64,000 bases of DNA from Flavobacterium sp. LHD-85 (lineage in GTDB: Bacteria; Bacteroidota; Bacteroidia; Flavobacteriales; Flavobacteriaceae), in the NCBI RefSeq assembly GCF_030929595.1, contig NZ_JAVFVR010000015.1, forward strand, positions 1 to 64,000, given 5' to 3'. Within the stretch, counting starts at the first letter, position 1; the number at the start of each line of letters is the position of its first letter. The position numbers and the translations under genes are program-made. Below are positions 18,672 through 27,337 of this stretch, piece after piece. The notes beneath the pieces are model-generated. The model did no database searches. It was not told where the DNA came from and saw only the letters and a list, made by a program, of their open reading frames with translations.

Positions 18672-19805
18672 ATGAGTTCAATTTCATCTGATATTAAACC
18701 AAAAAAACATTACGAAATACTTGATGGTATTCGTGGCGTTGCTGCTATTTTGGTAGTTGCGTTTCATATTTTTGAAGCTTTTGCTGGCGGAAATCGTTTT
18801 AAACAAATTATAAATCACGGATATCTTGCCGTAGATTTCTTTTTCCTTTTGTCCGGATTTGTTGTCGCTTACGCGTATGACGATCGTTGGGTAAAAATGA
18901 GGCAATGGGAGTTTTACAAACGCCGTTTAATCCGTTTACAGCCAATGGTAATCATGGGGATGATTATTGGTGCTATCTTTTATTATTTTCAGGCTTCAGA
19001 TATATTGTTTCCAATGATTGGAGGTATGGAAGTATGGAAAATTATCCTTACAATGGTCATCGGATTTACATTGTTGCCAATTCCTCCTTCGTTAGAAATT
19101 AGAGGTTGGGGAGAAATGCATCCTTTAAACGGTCCGGCATGGTCGCTTTTTTTCGAATATATTGCAAACATCTTGTACGCCGTTATCTTCCGTAAATTTT
19201 CGAATAAAGTAATGTCAGTTTTTGTGCTGCTATTTGCCGGACTGTTATTTCATTATACTGTTTTTGGGCCAAAAGGTGACGTTATCGGCGGATGGTCATT
19301 CAATGTAGAGCAATTATATGTTGGTTTTACCCGATTATTGTATCCGTTTTTTGCTGGAGTTTTACTGTGCCGTTTAGGGAAATTAATACATGTAAAAAAT
19401 GCTTTCTGGATTTGCAGTATTTTAATCACAATTGTTTTGGCACTGCCAAGATTTGGAGATGAAAACAGTCTTTGGATCAATGGTTTATACGAATCTTTCT
19501 GTATCATTGTAATGTTTCCAATTATTGTTGTCATTGGAGCAGGAGGAGAAATTAAAAACGAATTTTCATTAAAAATCTGTAAACTATTAGGAGATATCTC
19601 TTATCCAATTTATATCACACACTATCCATTAATTTATTGGTTTACAGCATGGGTTGTAGATAATAAAGTTTCAATGGAAAACGGCTATCTGGAAGGAATC
19701 GGAGTTTTAATCGTAAGTATAGTTCTAGCTTTTGTATGCTTAAAATTATACGATGAACCAGTTAGAAAATGGCTGATGAAGAAATTTCAAAAAAGGTCTA
19801 AATAA
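18672..19805 (+). CDS. Membrane acyltransferase family 3 protein
   Basis: A 377-residue inner-membrane protein with about ten hydrophobic segments. The acyltransferase-3 signature is present: EILDGIRGVAAILVVAFH with the catalytic-type His, DFFFLLSGFVVAYAY, and late ISYPIYITHYPLIYW. Family members transfer acetyl or other acyl groups to sugars on the cell surface. It follows the DUF1349 gene by 76 bases and may share its transcript. Confidence 0.88.
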   Translation: MSSISSDIKPKKHYEILDGIRGVAAILVVAFHIFEAFAGGNRFKQIINHGYLAVDFFFLLSGFVVAYAYDDRWVKMRQWEFYKRRLIRLQPMVIMGMIIGAIFYYFQASDILFPMIGGMEVWKIILTMVIGFTLLPIPPSLEIRGWGEMHPLNGPAWSLFFEYIANILYAVIFRKFSNKVMSVFVLLFAGLLFHYTVFGPKGDVIGGWSFNVEQLYVGFTRLLYPFFAGVLLCRLGKLIHVKNAFWICSILITIVLALPRFGDENSLWINGLYESFCIIVMFPIIVVIGAGGEIKNEFSLKICKLLGDISYPIYITHYPLIYWFTAWVVDNKVSMENGYLEGIGVLIVSIVLAFVCLKLYDEPVRKWLMKKFQKRSK

Positions 19806-19850
19806 GGTGCAAAGTAACAAAGTGACAAAGGTGCAAAGTTTTTACACTTT

Positions 19851-21117
19851 GTCTCTTTGTAGCTCTAGAACTCTAAACCTAAAAAAAAAAATGAATTTCT
19901 AAATTTTGTTAGTTATAGATATTCAAAAAGGGATAAACTTAATGTTTATCCCTTTTCTTTTTTGGGATTATTTTATAATGAAAAATAATTTTTCATTAAG
20001 CCATCATTCCGTAGGAATGTTTGATCGGTAGAACAATGCCCGCATATGTTTACGTTCCGTAGGAACGTTTGATTTAGATATCGTTTTTAACGCTTTGAGA
20101 TATCAAACGTTCCTACGGAACGTAAAAAAACGGGATGCAATTATTATTTTCTACCGACGAAATGTTCCTACGGAACAAAAATATAAAGAAAAAGTGGCTG
20201 TCTCGAAATCGAAACAACCACTTTTTTTCGGATAGAAATAAAGACAATCAAAGGAAAAACCTCTGTCCCTTTGTAGCTCTGGAACTCTGAACCTAAAAAA
20301 AAATGAATTTCTAAATTTTGTTAGTTATAGATATTCAAAAAGGGATAAACTTAATGTTTATCCCTTTTCTTTTTTGGGATTATTTTATAATGAAAAATAA
20401 TTTTTCATTAAGCCATCATTCCGTAGGAATGTTTGATCGGTAGAACAATGCCCGTATATGTTTACGTTCTGTGGGAACGTTTGAATTAGACATCGTTTTT
20501 AACGGTTTGAGATATCAAACGTTCCTACGGAACGTAAAAAAACGGGATGAAATTATTATTTTCTACCGACAAAATGTTCCTACGGAACAAAAATATATAA
20601 AGAAAAAGTGGCTGTCTCGAAATCGAAACAACCACTTTTTTTGGATAGAAATAAAGACAGTCAAAGGAAAAACCTCTGTCCCTTTGTAGCTCTGGAACTC
20701 TGAACCTAAAAAAAATGAATTTCTAAATTTTGTTAGTTATAGATATTCAAAAAGGGATAAACATTAAGTTTATCCCTTTTCTTTTTTGGGATTATTTTAT
20801 AATGAAAAATAATTTTTCATTAAGCCACCATTCCGTAGGAATGTTTGATCGGTAGAACAATGCCCGTATATGTTTACGTTCCGTAGGAACGTTTGAATTA
20901 GACATCGTTTTTAACGGTTTGAAATATCAAACGTTCCTACAGAACGTAAAAAACAGGATGAAATTATTATTTTCTACCGACAAAATGTTCCTACAGAACA
21001 AAATATAAAGAAAAAGCGGCTGTCTCGAAATCGAAACAACCACTTTTTTTTCGAATAGAAATAAAAACAATCAAAGGAAAAACTCTGTCCCTTTGAGCCT
21101 TTGTAACTATGAACCTT
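19851..21117. repeat. Tandem array of three 412-bp units plus a partial fourth
   Basis: The anchor word AGTTATAGAT recurs at 19911, 20323 and 20735, an exact period of 412 bases, and the end of a further unit lies at about 21083-21117. Each unit holds the same hairpins: AAAAGGGATAAAC/GTTTATCCCTTTT, AATGAAAAA/TTTTTCATT, small CATTCC-GTA-GGAATG palindromes, a 23-bp inverted repeat built on CGTTCCGTAGGAACG (20051-20073 with 20102-20124 in copy 1), and a terminal AAAAAGTGG/CCACTTTTT stem. Copies differ by scattered substitutions. No credible gene lies in the 1.3 kb. Confidence 0.93.
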
Positions 21118-21128
21118 TCAAAAAAAAC

Positions 21129-22235
21129 TTATTCTAAAACCAATTGCCCTAAAGCTTCTTTACTGAAACCTTTTAATTCATTAGTTTTTCCTGCTTTGAT
21201 TTTAGCCACCCAATTTGGATCAGATAAAAGAGGTCTTCCAACCGCAACCAAATCAAAATCGCCTCTATCGAAACGTCTGTTTAATTCTTCTAAAGAAGTT
21301 GGCTGTGAACTTTCTCCAGCAAATGCGCCAAAGAAATCGCCAGAAAGACCAACAGAACCTACAGTAATAGTTGGTGCTCCGGTTACTTTTTTAGCCCATC
21401 CAGCAAAGTTTAAATCAGAATCTTCAAATTCAGGTTCCCAGAAACGACGTTGCGAAGCGTGAATAATATCAACACCAGCATCAACAAGAGGAGTAAGCCA
21501 AGCTTCCAATTCCTGCGGATTCTTAACCAGTTTATAATTGTAATCAGAAGGTTTAAATTGAGAAAATCTCATTATAACAGCAAAATCATTGCCTACTTGT
21601 TTTCTAACTTCTTTAACCACTTCAATAGCAAATCGGTTACGTTCTGGCAACGTTTTTCCTCCATAAATATCTTCGCGTAAATTCGTTTCAGCTCTAAAGA
21701 ACTGATCAATTAAATAGCCGTGTGCACCGTGAATTTCAACAGTGTCAAATCCTAATCTTTTAGCATCTGCAGCAGCTTTTCCAAAAGCTAGAATTGTATC
21801 TTCAATATCTTTTTCGGTCATGGCAACGCCATTTCTAAAATCAGGACGATTTAATCCAGATGGACCTTCAAATGGAACAGGAGGAACCCATCCAGAATGG
21901 TGATTGTCCATAATTCCCATATGCCAGATTTGCGGTCCCATTTTTCCGCCAGCAGCATGAACTTCGTCAATCACTTTTTTCCATCTGTTTAAAGCTGTAT
22001 CGCCATAAAAATGAGGAACATTAGCATCATTAGAAGATGATTTTCTGTCAATAACAGTTCCTTCAGATAAAATTAAACCAACTTCGCCTTCAGCTCTTTT
22101 TTGGTAGTAAGCTGCGACTTCATCAGTTGGAACTCCGTTAGGAGAAAAAGAGCGCGTCATTGGCGCCATTACGATTCGGTTTTTCAGATTTAACGACTTT
22201 AAGTTAAACTCAGAAAAGAGGTTGTTTGTACTCAT
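21129..22235 (-). CDS. Old yellow enzyme family alkene reductase (NADH:flavin oxidoreductase)
   Basis: A 368-residue FMN-dependent TIM barrel. Typical OYE features are NRIVMAPMTRSFSPNGVP at the N-terminus, VEIHGAHGYLIDQFF near residue 165, LREDIYGG, and the phosphate-binding FDLVAVGRPLLSDPNW end. It reduces activated C=C bonds, maleimides or nitro compounds with NAD(P)H. An ArsR regulator ends 8 bases upstream, so the two form an operon and the enzyme is likely induced by its electrophilic substrates (inference). Confidence 0.92.
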   Translation of the reverse strand: MSTNNLFSEFNLKSLNLKNRIVMAPMTRSFSPNGVPTDEVAAYYQKRAEGEVGLILSEGTVIDRKSSSNDANVPHFYGDTALNRWKKVIDEVHAAGGKMGPQIWHMGIMDNHHSGWVPPVPFEGPSGLNRPDFRNGVAMTEKDIEDTILAFGKAAADAKRLGFDTVEIHGAHGYLIDQFFRAETNLREDIYGGKTLPERNRFAIEVVKEVRKQVGNDFAVIMRFSQFKPSDYNYKLVKNPQELEAWLTPLVDAGVDIIHASQRRFWEPEFEDSDLNFAGWAKKVTGAPTITVGSVGLSGDFFGAFAGESSQPTSLEELNRRFDRGDFDLVAVGRPLLSDPNWVAKIKAGKTNELKGFSKEALGQLVLE

Positions 22236-22242
22236 AGTAATT

Positions 22243-22545
22243 TTACAAATTAGATTGAATTAATTTACTAAGTGCTTCAAAGGCACCTTCGTTACGTTTA
22301 TAATAAGTCCATTGTCCAACACGTTTGGCTTCAATAAAACCAGCGCGCTGCAAAATAGACAGGTATTCGGATACTGTGGATTGTGTCAAACCAGCTTTGG
22401 CTTGAATCTGTCCAACGCAGACACCATGCTCAAATCCAGCATGTTCAAGCTGTCCCGGAAAGTTAATTTCGGGCTCCTTTAACCATTCCAGCATTTGTAA
22501 TCTGGACTTGTTGGATAATGCTTTAAAAATTTCTATCGTTTCCAT
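22243..22545 (-). CDS. ArsR-family winged-helix repressor
   Basis: A 100-residue ArsR/SmtB-type protein: IFKALSNKSRLQMLEWL helix, recognition helix LTQSTVSEYLSILQRAG and wing AKRVGQWTYYKRNE. The metal-box ELCVCD of classical ArsR is replaced by HGVCVGQIQ with one Cys, so sensing of arsenite is doubtful and thiol- or ligand-based sensing is possible. It leads an operon with an OYE reductase. A -7 box lies only 4 bases before ATG and overlaps the candidate operator region. Confidence 0.9.
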   Translation of the reverse strand: METIEIFKALSNKSRLQMLEWLKEPEINFPGQLEHAGFEHGVCVGQIQAKAGLTQSTVSEYLSILQRAGFIEAKRVGQWTYYKRNEGAFEALSKLIQSNL

Positions 22546-22549
22546 ACTG

Positions 22550-22576
22550 CAAATATATCGACTTTTCCCGATATAT
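22550..22576 (-). promoter_or_regulatory. ArsR promoter and candidate operator
   Basis: TATATTTG (22550-22557, minus strand) is a perfect -7 box 4 bases before the arsR ATG. It overlaps a perfect 8-bp inverted repeat ATATATCG (22553-22560)/CGATATAT (22569-22576) with an 8-base spacer, a plausible autoregulatory ArsR site. Confidence 0.6.
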
Positions 22577-22680
22577 GGATTTAAAGAAAAATATTTAGGA
22601 TAATTTTGTGATTGGGGAGGGGATGAAGAAGAAAAAATGATAGAAGATTTAAGAAAGAAATTTATATTTGCTAATGTATT

Positions 22681-22794
22681 AATCTCGCAAAGTCGCAGAG
22701 TCGCAAAGTTATTCTTGAATTGCCTTCAGCTTTAGCTGTAGGCAATTCAATTGTCAAAATTAAAAACTTTGCGACTCCGCGACTTTGCGAGATT
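22681..22794. repeat. Two-layer nested inverted repeat
   Basis: The outer arms, 22681-22710 and 22765-22794, pair over 29 of 30 bases and are built of TCGCAAAGT words. In the loop sits a second hairpin, GAATTGCC...GGCAATTC (22717-22748), with core CAGCTTTAGCTG. A TATATTTG box at 22663-22670 could put the structure in the leader of the thioredoxin gene. That is uncertain. Confidence 0.85.
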
Positions 22795-22828
22795 AAAACA
22801 GCCCTGTATTTATCAAATAAACTTAACT

Positions 22829-23323
22829 ATGAAAAAAACTGTACTCATTCTAGCATTTTTATGCTGTGTAATTACCAATTCTAAAGCTCAAGTTGTAGGC
22901 GTAGATGTTGGAGATATTGCTCCAGAAATTGACCTTCCGGATACTAAAGGAGAGAAAGTTGCACTTTCTTCTTTAAGAGGAACTTTAGTTTTGGTAGACT
23001 TTTGGGCTTCTTGGTGCGGGCCTTGTATTAAAGAACAGCCACTATTAATAAAATTGCATAATACTTATCCTGATAAATTATCGATTTATGGCGTTTCTAT
23101 GGATACCAAAAAGCCATTATGGACAGGTGCAATCGCAAAAGCAAAATTGCCTTGGACAAATGTTAGCGATTTAAAATACTGGCAATCTCCGGTTATTGGA
23201 GATTATATGCTGCAATCTATTCCATTGAATTTTTTAATTGATAAAAACGGAATCATTTTAGCAAAAAACATTCACGGACAGGCTTTAGAAGCTAAAATTA
23301 AAGAGCTTTTAGAGGTTCAGTAA
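22829..23323 (+). CDS. TlpA-like periplasmic thioredoxin-fold protein
   Basis: 164 residues from the ATG at 22829, which begins the signal peptide KKTVLILAFLCCVITNSKA. An AhpC-TSA/Redoxin domain follows with active site ASWCGPC and the cis-Pro region SIPLNFLIDKNG. It should act as a thiol-disulfide reductase or peroxiredoxin-like protein in the periplasm. An earlier ATG at 22751 lies inside a repeat and would place 26 extra residues before the signal peptide, so it is rejected. Confidence 0.9.
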   Translation: MKKTVLILAFLCCVITNSKAQVVGVDVGDIAPEIDLPDTKGEKVALSSLRGTLVLVDFWASWCGPCIKEQPLLIKLHNTYPDKLSIYGVSMDTKKPLWTGAIAKAKLPWTNVSDLKYWQSPVIGDYMLQSIPLNFLIDKNGIILAKNIHGQALEAKIKELLEVQ

Positions 23324-23368
23324 TTTTTTTTTCTTAACCTCGCAAAGTGTCTCATTTAAAGGGTTTTA

Positions 23369-23450
23369 TCTCGCAGATTTGGCAGATTATAGAGATTTTT
23401 TCTGCTATTTATAAAAATTTAAATCTGCTCAATCTGCCAAATCTGCGAGA
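23369..23450. repeat. Perfect 20-bp inverted repeat
   Basis: TCTCGCAGATTTGGCAGATT at 23369-23388 pairs perfectly with 23431-23450. The preceding CCTCGCAAAGTG belongs to the same style of repeat. Confidence 0.85.
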
Positions 23451-23483
23451 GAAATAAAATTTTGCAATTGCAGTTAAAAACAT

Positions 23484-23511
23484 AAAAGCCCGATATCGAT
23501 TGGGCTTTTAA
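23484..23511. terminator. Bidirectional terminator hairpin
   Basis: Stem AAAAGCCC/GGGCTTTT (23484-23491, 23502-23509) flanked by A- and T-rich tails, between the convergent TlpA-like gene and the next minus-strand gene. Confidence 0.8.
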
Positions 23512-23539
23512 TTTTTAATTCCAGATTTTTAATTCTTCG

Positions 23540-23920
23540 CTAAGACTCTTTAATCACTTTCTTTACACCCCCAAAACTCGTTTTCAGCATTTCTCTGATC
23601 TGAAACTGTGTTTTGTTTTGCGAAGCGCTTTTCCAATCTTTGAGATCAAAAATATGAATCTGATCTGCGTAAGGATTAGTTAAGAATGAAATTCGTGAAA
23701 TGGTATATTTATAATATTTCAGTTCGTGAGAAACATGTCGATTTGGAACAACAATTAATATGTTTTCCCAATTCAAAAAGTCTTTTGGAACATCTTTTCT
23801 TTCTAATAATCCTAAAGATTCAAAAAAAGCACTAATCTTCTGATCATTAAGTTTGCTAATCTTATGATCGAGGTTCTTAAAAGTGGTTTGGAGTCTATTT
23901 TCGTTAATAATAGTACTCAT
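23540..23920 (-). CDS. Hypothetical cytoplasmic protein
   Basis: A 126-residue soluble protein with no signal peptide or membrane segment, not recognised. It is Lys-rich, with an amphipathic N-terminal half (FKNLDHKISKLNDQKISAFF) and a beta-rich middle (ENILIVVPNRHVSHELKYYK). Codon use resembles its neighbours, and the convergent terminator before its end supports a real gene. No function is offered. Confidence 0.6.
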   Translation of the reverse strand: MSTIINENRLQTTFKNLDHKISKLNDQKISAFFESLGLLERKDVPKDFLNWENILIVVPNRHVSHELKYYKYTISRISFLTNPYADQIHIFDLKDWKSASQNKTQFQIREMLKTSFGGVKKVIKES

Positions 23921-24133
23921 AGTGGTAATTGCTTTTTTATGATTTTAATATAAAATTACATCAAAAGAAAATCATTTTTGAATCTGAAGCCATTAGATTC
24001 ATTCTAAATTTTAAAAGCCCATTTTAGAAACATTTGTTATGAATGATTTATCATATTTTGATAAAATACTATTAATGTTTCTTCTCTAAAAGCTTTATTT
24101 TTATCGCTATTTGATTTACTAACAACCAAACTC

Positions 24134-26956
24134 ATGAAAACCACTTTTACCCAAAAATCGATTTTTTATTTTTTTCTTTTATGTTCATTCCATTTATTAT
24201 CGCAAAATAAATCAGAAAGAGAGCTTATTTTAATTGATAAAGATTGGAGGTTTTCATTTGGGCATCAATACGATATCAAAAAAGATTTTGGGCATGCAGA
24301 AGGTTATTTTTCGTATTTAACCAAAACAGGATTTGCTGATGGACCAGCAGCTTCTGGTTTTGATGATCGCGCTTGGAGAAAATTAGATCTTCCGCACGAC
24401 TGGGCAGTTGAACAGCCTTTTAGCGAAAGCGCAAGTTTCAGCCACGGATTTAAAGCAGCGGGGAAAAATTTTCCAGAGAAAAGCATTGGCTGGTACAGAA
24501 AAAAAATAACGATTCCGAATGAAGATTTAGGAAGAACAATTTCTTTAAAATTTGATGGTATTTTTAGAAATTCAAAAGTCTTTTTTAACGGATTTTACCT
24601 AGGAACAGAAGAAAGCGGCTATAATGGTTTTGAGTATGATGTAACAGCTTACGTAAACTATGGAGGCGAAAATACAATTGTAGTCCGCGTTGATGCTTCG
24701 ATGGAAGAAGGTTGGTTTTATGAAGGCGCTGGAATTTATAGACATGTCTATTTGCAGAAAACCAATCCGCTTCATGTGGCACAGAACGGAACTTATGTAA
24801 CTTCTGAAATTGCGAATGATAATGCTGTAGTTACTGCAGAAGTAAAATTGGAGAATAAAGGTCATTTTAAAGGAAATGTTGAGATAAACCAAATTATTTT
24901 AGACGCTTCTGGAAAACAAGTTGCATCAAATTCTCAAAATGTTACAGCTCCAGAATTTTATAAAACAAATAGTTATACTTCAAAATTAAATGTCAATAAT
25001 CCGCTTTTATGGGATATTGATTCGCCAAATTTGTATAAGTTAGTTACTGAAATCAAAAGTGAAGGAAAAGTAATTGATCAGTATAAAACTTCATTTGGAA
25101 TCAGAACAATAAAATTTGATCCAGAGAATGGTTTTTTTCTTAACGGAAAACACGTAAAATTAAAAGGAACGAACAATCATCAGGATCATGCTGGAATTGG
25201 AATAGCGCTTCCTGATGAGATTCAGTATTATAGAATTGCAAAACTGAAGGAAATGGGTTCCAATGCCTATAGATGTTCGCACCATCCGCCAACACCAGAA
25301 TTATTGGAAGCTTGCGATAAATTAGGAATGCTGGTTATTGATGAAACTCGTTTAATGGGAATCAACGATTATCATTTGAATGATTTGCAGCGAATGATGG
25401 AACGCGACCGAAATCATCCAAGCATTTTCTGTTGGTCGGTTGGAAATGAAGAATGGCAGATTGAGGGCGGAATTATTGGTGAAAGAATTACCAATATCAT
25501 GCAGGATTTCAGCAAAAGCATTGATCCGAAAAGACCTGTAACAGTAGGAATCAGTAGCGGATTTAAAAGCGGAATTTCTTCGGTTGTAGAAATTATGGGC
25601 TATAATTATCTTGGAAACGGAGATATAGACGCGCATAGAAATCAGTTTAAAAATCAGCCCGGAATGGGAACTGAAGAAGGTTCAACTTTTGCCACACGCG
25701 GTATTTATTTTACCGATGATGCCAAACATTACCAAAGTGCTTACGATAAAAAACCGAGACCAACTTTTTATAGTATTGAAGAAGGCTGGAAATTCTATGC
25801 TGAAAGACCTTATTTGGCAGGAATATTTATTTGGACAGGTTTTGATTATCGCGGTGAACCAACTCCTTATGGCTGGCCGTCTGTAACGTCTTATTTCGGA
25901 ATGATGGATGTCTGTGGTTTCCCGAAAGACAATGTTTTCTATTTAAAATCATGGTGGGGAAAAGAACCCGTTTTACACGTTTTGCCACATTGGAATTGGA
26001 GCGGATTGGAAGGCAAAGAAATTGATGTTTGGGCGTATTCTAATTGTGATGAAGTGGAACTTTTTCTCAACAAAAAGAGTTTAGGAAAAAAGAAAATGGA
26101 GCAAAACGGTCATCTAGAATGGAAAGTAAATTATGCTGCTGGAACTCTAGAAGCTGTTGGTTATAAAAACGGAAAAAAAGTACTTTCAGATATTAAAAAA
26201 ACTACTGAAAAACCTGAAAATATCAAATTGTCATTGGATAAGGAAAATGTTTTAAAAGGAAATGTTTCTGTTGTAACGGTAGAAGTTACAGACAAAAATA
26301 AGTTACATGTTCCAACAGCAAATGAAGAAATTACCTTTTCAATACAAGGAGGGAAAATTTTAGGAGTAGGAAACGGCGATTCAACTTCGTTAGAAAGCGA
26401 TCAGTTTATTGATGGAATTACCTTGATCGCTATAAGTAATTTTATGGAACAAAAAGCAGAAAGTGAGACTCTGCCTGAGAAGTTGCCAAATTATTCAGAA
26501 AATGAATGGACAGCAGCTTTTAAAGATCGTGATTATAAAAAACAAGCTCCGTCATACATTTATAAAGGAGAATTTGATTTAAAGAGCAATTCGGCTTCTA
26601 ACACGGTGAGCTTCTTTTATAAAAAAATAGGAGTTGAAACCGTGGTTTTTATAAATGGAAAGAAAGTAGAATCAAGTAAAGAAGATTCTCAAAAATATGT
26701 TTTGAATGCATCTATTTTGAAAGAAGGAAAAAATACGATTCACATTGCAGCAACGCCATTACAGAAAGTAAAAGACTGGGATGTTATGAATACAGATCCA
26801 GGAATTATTCAAGTAATAACACCAGCAGAATCTTGGAAAAGAAAGCTTTTTAATGGTTATGCGCAAATAATCATCCAGAAAGATGAGAATGCAAAAGAGG
26901 TAGTTTTATCTGCTTCTGCGAAAGGGTTACGCATAGGAACTTTAGTTGTAAAATAG
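24134..26956 (+). CDS. Glycoside hydrolase family 2, probable beta-galactosidase
   Basis: A 940-residue secreted enzyme. Signal peptide (SIFYFFLLCSFHLLS), sugar-binding jelly roll (residues 35-215, LPHDWAVEQPFS), immunoglobulin-like domain, then a TIM barrel with acid/base Glu439 in WSVGNEEWQ and nucleophile Glu549 or Glu550 in YSIEEGWKF, followed by FIWTGFDYRGEPTPYGWPS. DUF4982-like and invasin-like domains follow (residues 640-760), and a C-terminal beta domain (810-900) may bind sugar. Beta-galactosidase is the commonest activity for this architecture; other beta-glycosides are possible. It stands alone. Confidence 0.9.
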   Translation: MKTTFTQKSIFYFFLLCSFHLLSQNKSERELILIDKDWRFSFGHQYDIKKDFGHAEGYFSYLTKTGFADGPAASGFDDRAWRKLDLPHDWAVEQPFSESASFSHGFKAAGKNFPEKSIGWYRKKITIPNEDLGRTISLKFDGIFRNSKVFFNGFYLGTEESGYNGFEYDVTAYVNYGGENTIVVRVDASMEEGWFYEGAGIYRHVYLQKTNPLHVAQNGTYVTSEIANDNAVVTAEVKLENKGHFKGNVEINQIILDASGKQVASNSQNVTAPEFYKTNSYTSKLNVNNPLLWDIDSPNLYKLVTEIKSEGKVIDQYKTSFGIRTIKFDPENGFFLNGKHVKLKGTNNHQDHAGIGIALPDEIQYYRIAKLKEMGSNAYRCSHHPPTPELLEACDKLGMLVIDETRLMGINDYHLNDLQRMMERDRNHPSIFCWSVGNEEWQIEGGIIGERITNIMQDFSKSIDPKRPVTVGISSGFKSGISSVVEIMGYNYLGNGDIDAHRNQFKNQPGMGTEEGSTFATRGIYFTDDAKHYQSAYDKKPRPTFYSIEEGWKFYAERPYLAGIFIWTGFDYRGEPTPYGWPSVTSYFGMMDVCGFPKDNVFYLKSWWGKEPVLHVLPHWNWSGLEGKEIDVWAYSNCDEVELFLNKKSLGKKKMEQNGHLEWKVNYAAGTLEAVGYKNGKKVLSDIKKTTEKPENIKLSLDKENVLKGNVSVVTVEVTDKNKLHVPTANEEITFSIQGGKILGVGNGDSTSLESDQFIDGITLIAISNFMEQKAESETLPEKLPNYSENEWTAAFKDRDYKKQAPSYIYKGEFDLKSNSASNTVSFFYKKIGVETVVFINGKKVESSKEDSQKYVLNASILKEGKNTIHIAATPLQKVKDWDVMNTDPGIIQVITPAESWKRKLFNGYAQIIIQKDENAKEVVLSASAKGLRIGTLVVK

Positions 26957-27002
26957 TTTTAAGTTTCAGGTTTCAAGTTATGCAACTGTGAGAAATATGC
27001 AC

Positions 27003-27213
27003 GCAAAGTCGCTAAGACGCAAAGTCTCTTTTTAAAATAGTTATAAATGAATTGCGTCCAGCTTTAGCTGGATGTGAAATGATTGGAATGTTATCAGGGC
27101 TTTAGCCAAACAGTTCTTGGTTTGGCTAAAGCCTTTTCTATGCTTGTTTCTTTTAAACCTCCAGCTAAAGCTGGAGGCAATTCAAAAAGAGTTTTGCGTC
27201 TTAGCGACTTTGC
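27003..27213. repeat. Three-layer nested inverted repeat
   Basis: The outer arms (27003-27023 and 27193-27213) are a perfect 21-bp pair containing GCAAAGTCGCTAAGACGC. Inside lie GTCCAGCTTTAGCTGGA (from about 27056) and CCTCCAGCTAAAGCTGGAGG (27158-27177), and inside those GGCTTTAGCC-type arms (27099-27133). A further GCGTTCTTTGCG run occupies 27241-27280. The 380-base gap holds no gene. Confidence 0.85.
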
Positions 27214-27325
27214 GAGCATTTGTTTCTCTCAAAATAAAAACCTTGCGTTCTTTGCGTAATTCTTTGCGTTCTTTGCGGTAAAAAAACGAACAAAAAATTA
27301 ACAAAAGAATAATGTTTGATTTTCA

Positions 27326-27333
27326 TAACTTTG
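27326..27333 (+). promoter_or_regulatory. -7 box of the AraC regulator (TAACTTTG)
   Basis: A perfect TAnnTTTG box ends 4 bases before the ATG at 27338. Transcription would start at or next to the start codon, implying a leaderless message or use of the second ATG at 27389. Confidence 0.55.
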
Positions 27334-27337
27334 CAAA

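Noticed and set aside
20471..20689. 72-codon open frame inside the tandem array
   Set aside because: It reads through repeat hairpins and is not kept in the other copies of the unit.
19851..21117. CRISPR array
   Set aside because: Units are 412 bases and nearly identical throughout, with no short-repeat/variable-spacer pattern and no cas genes.
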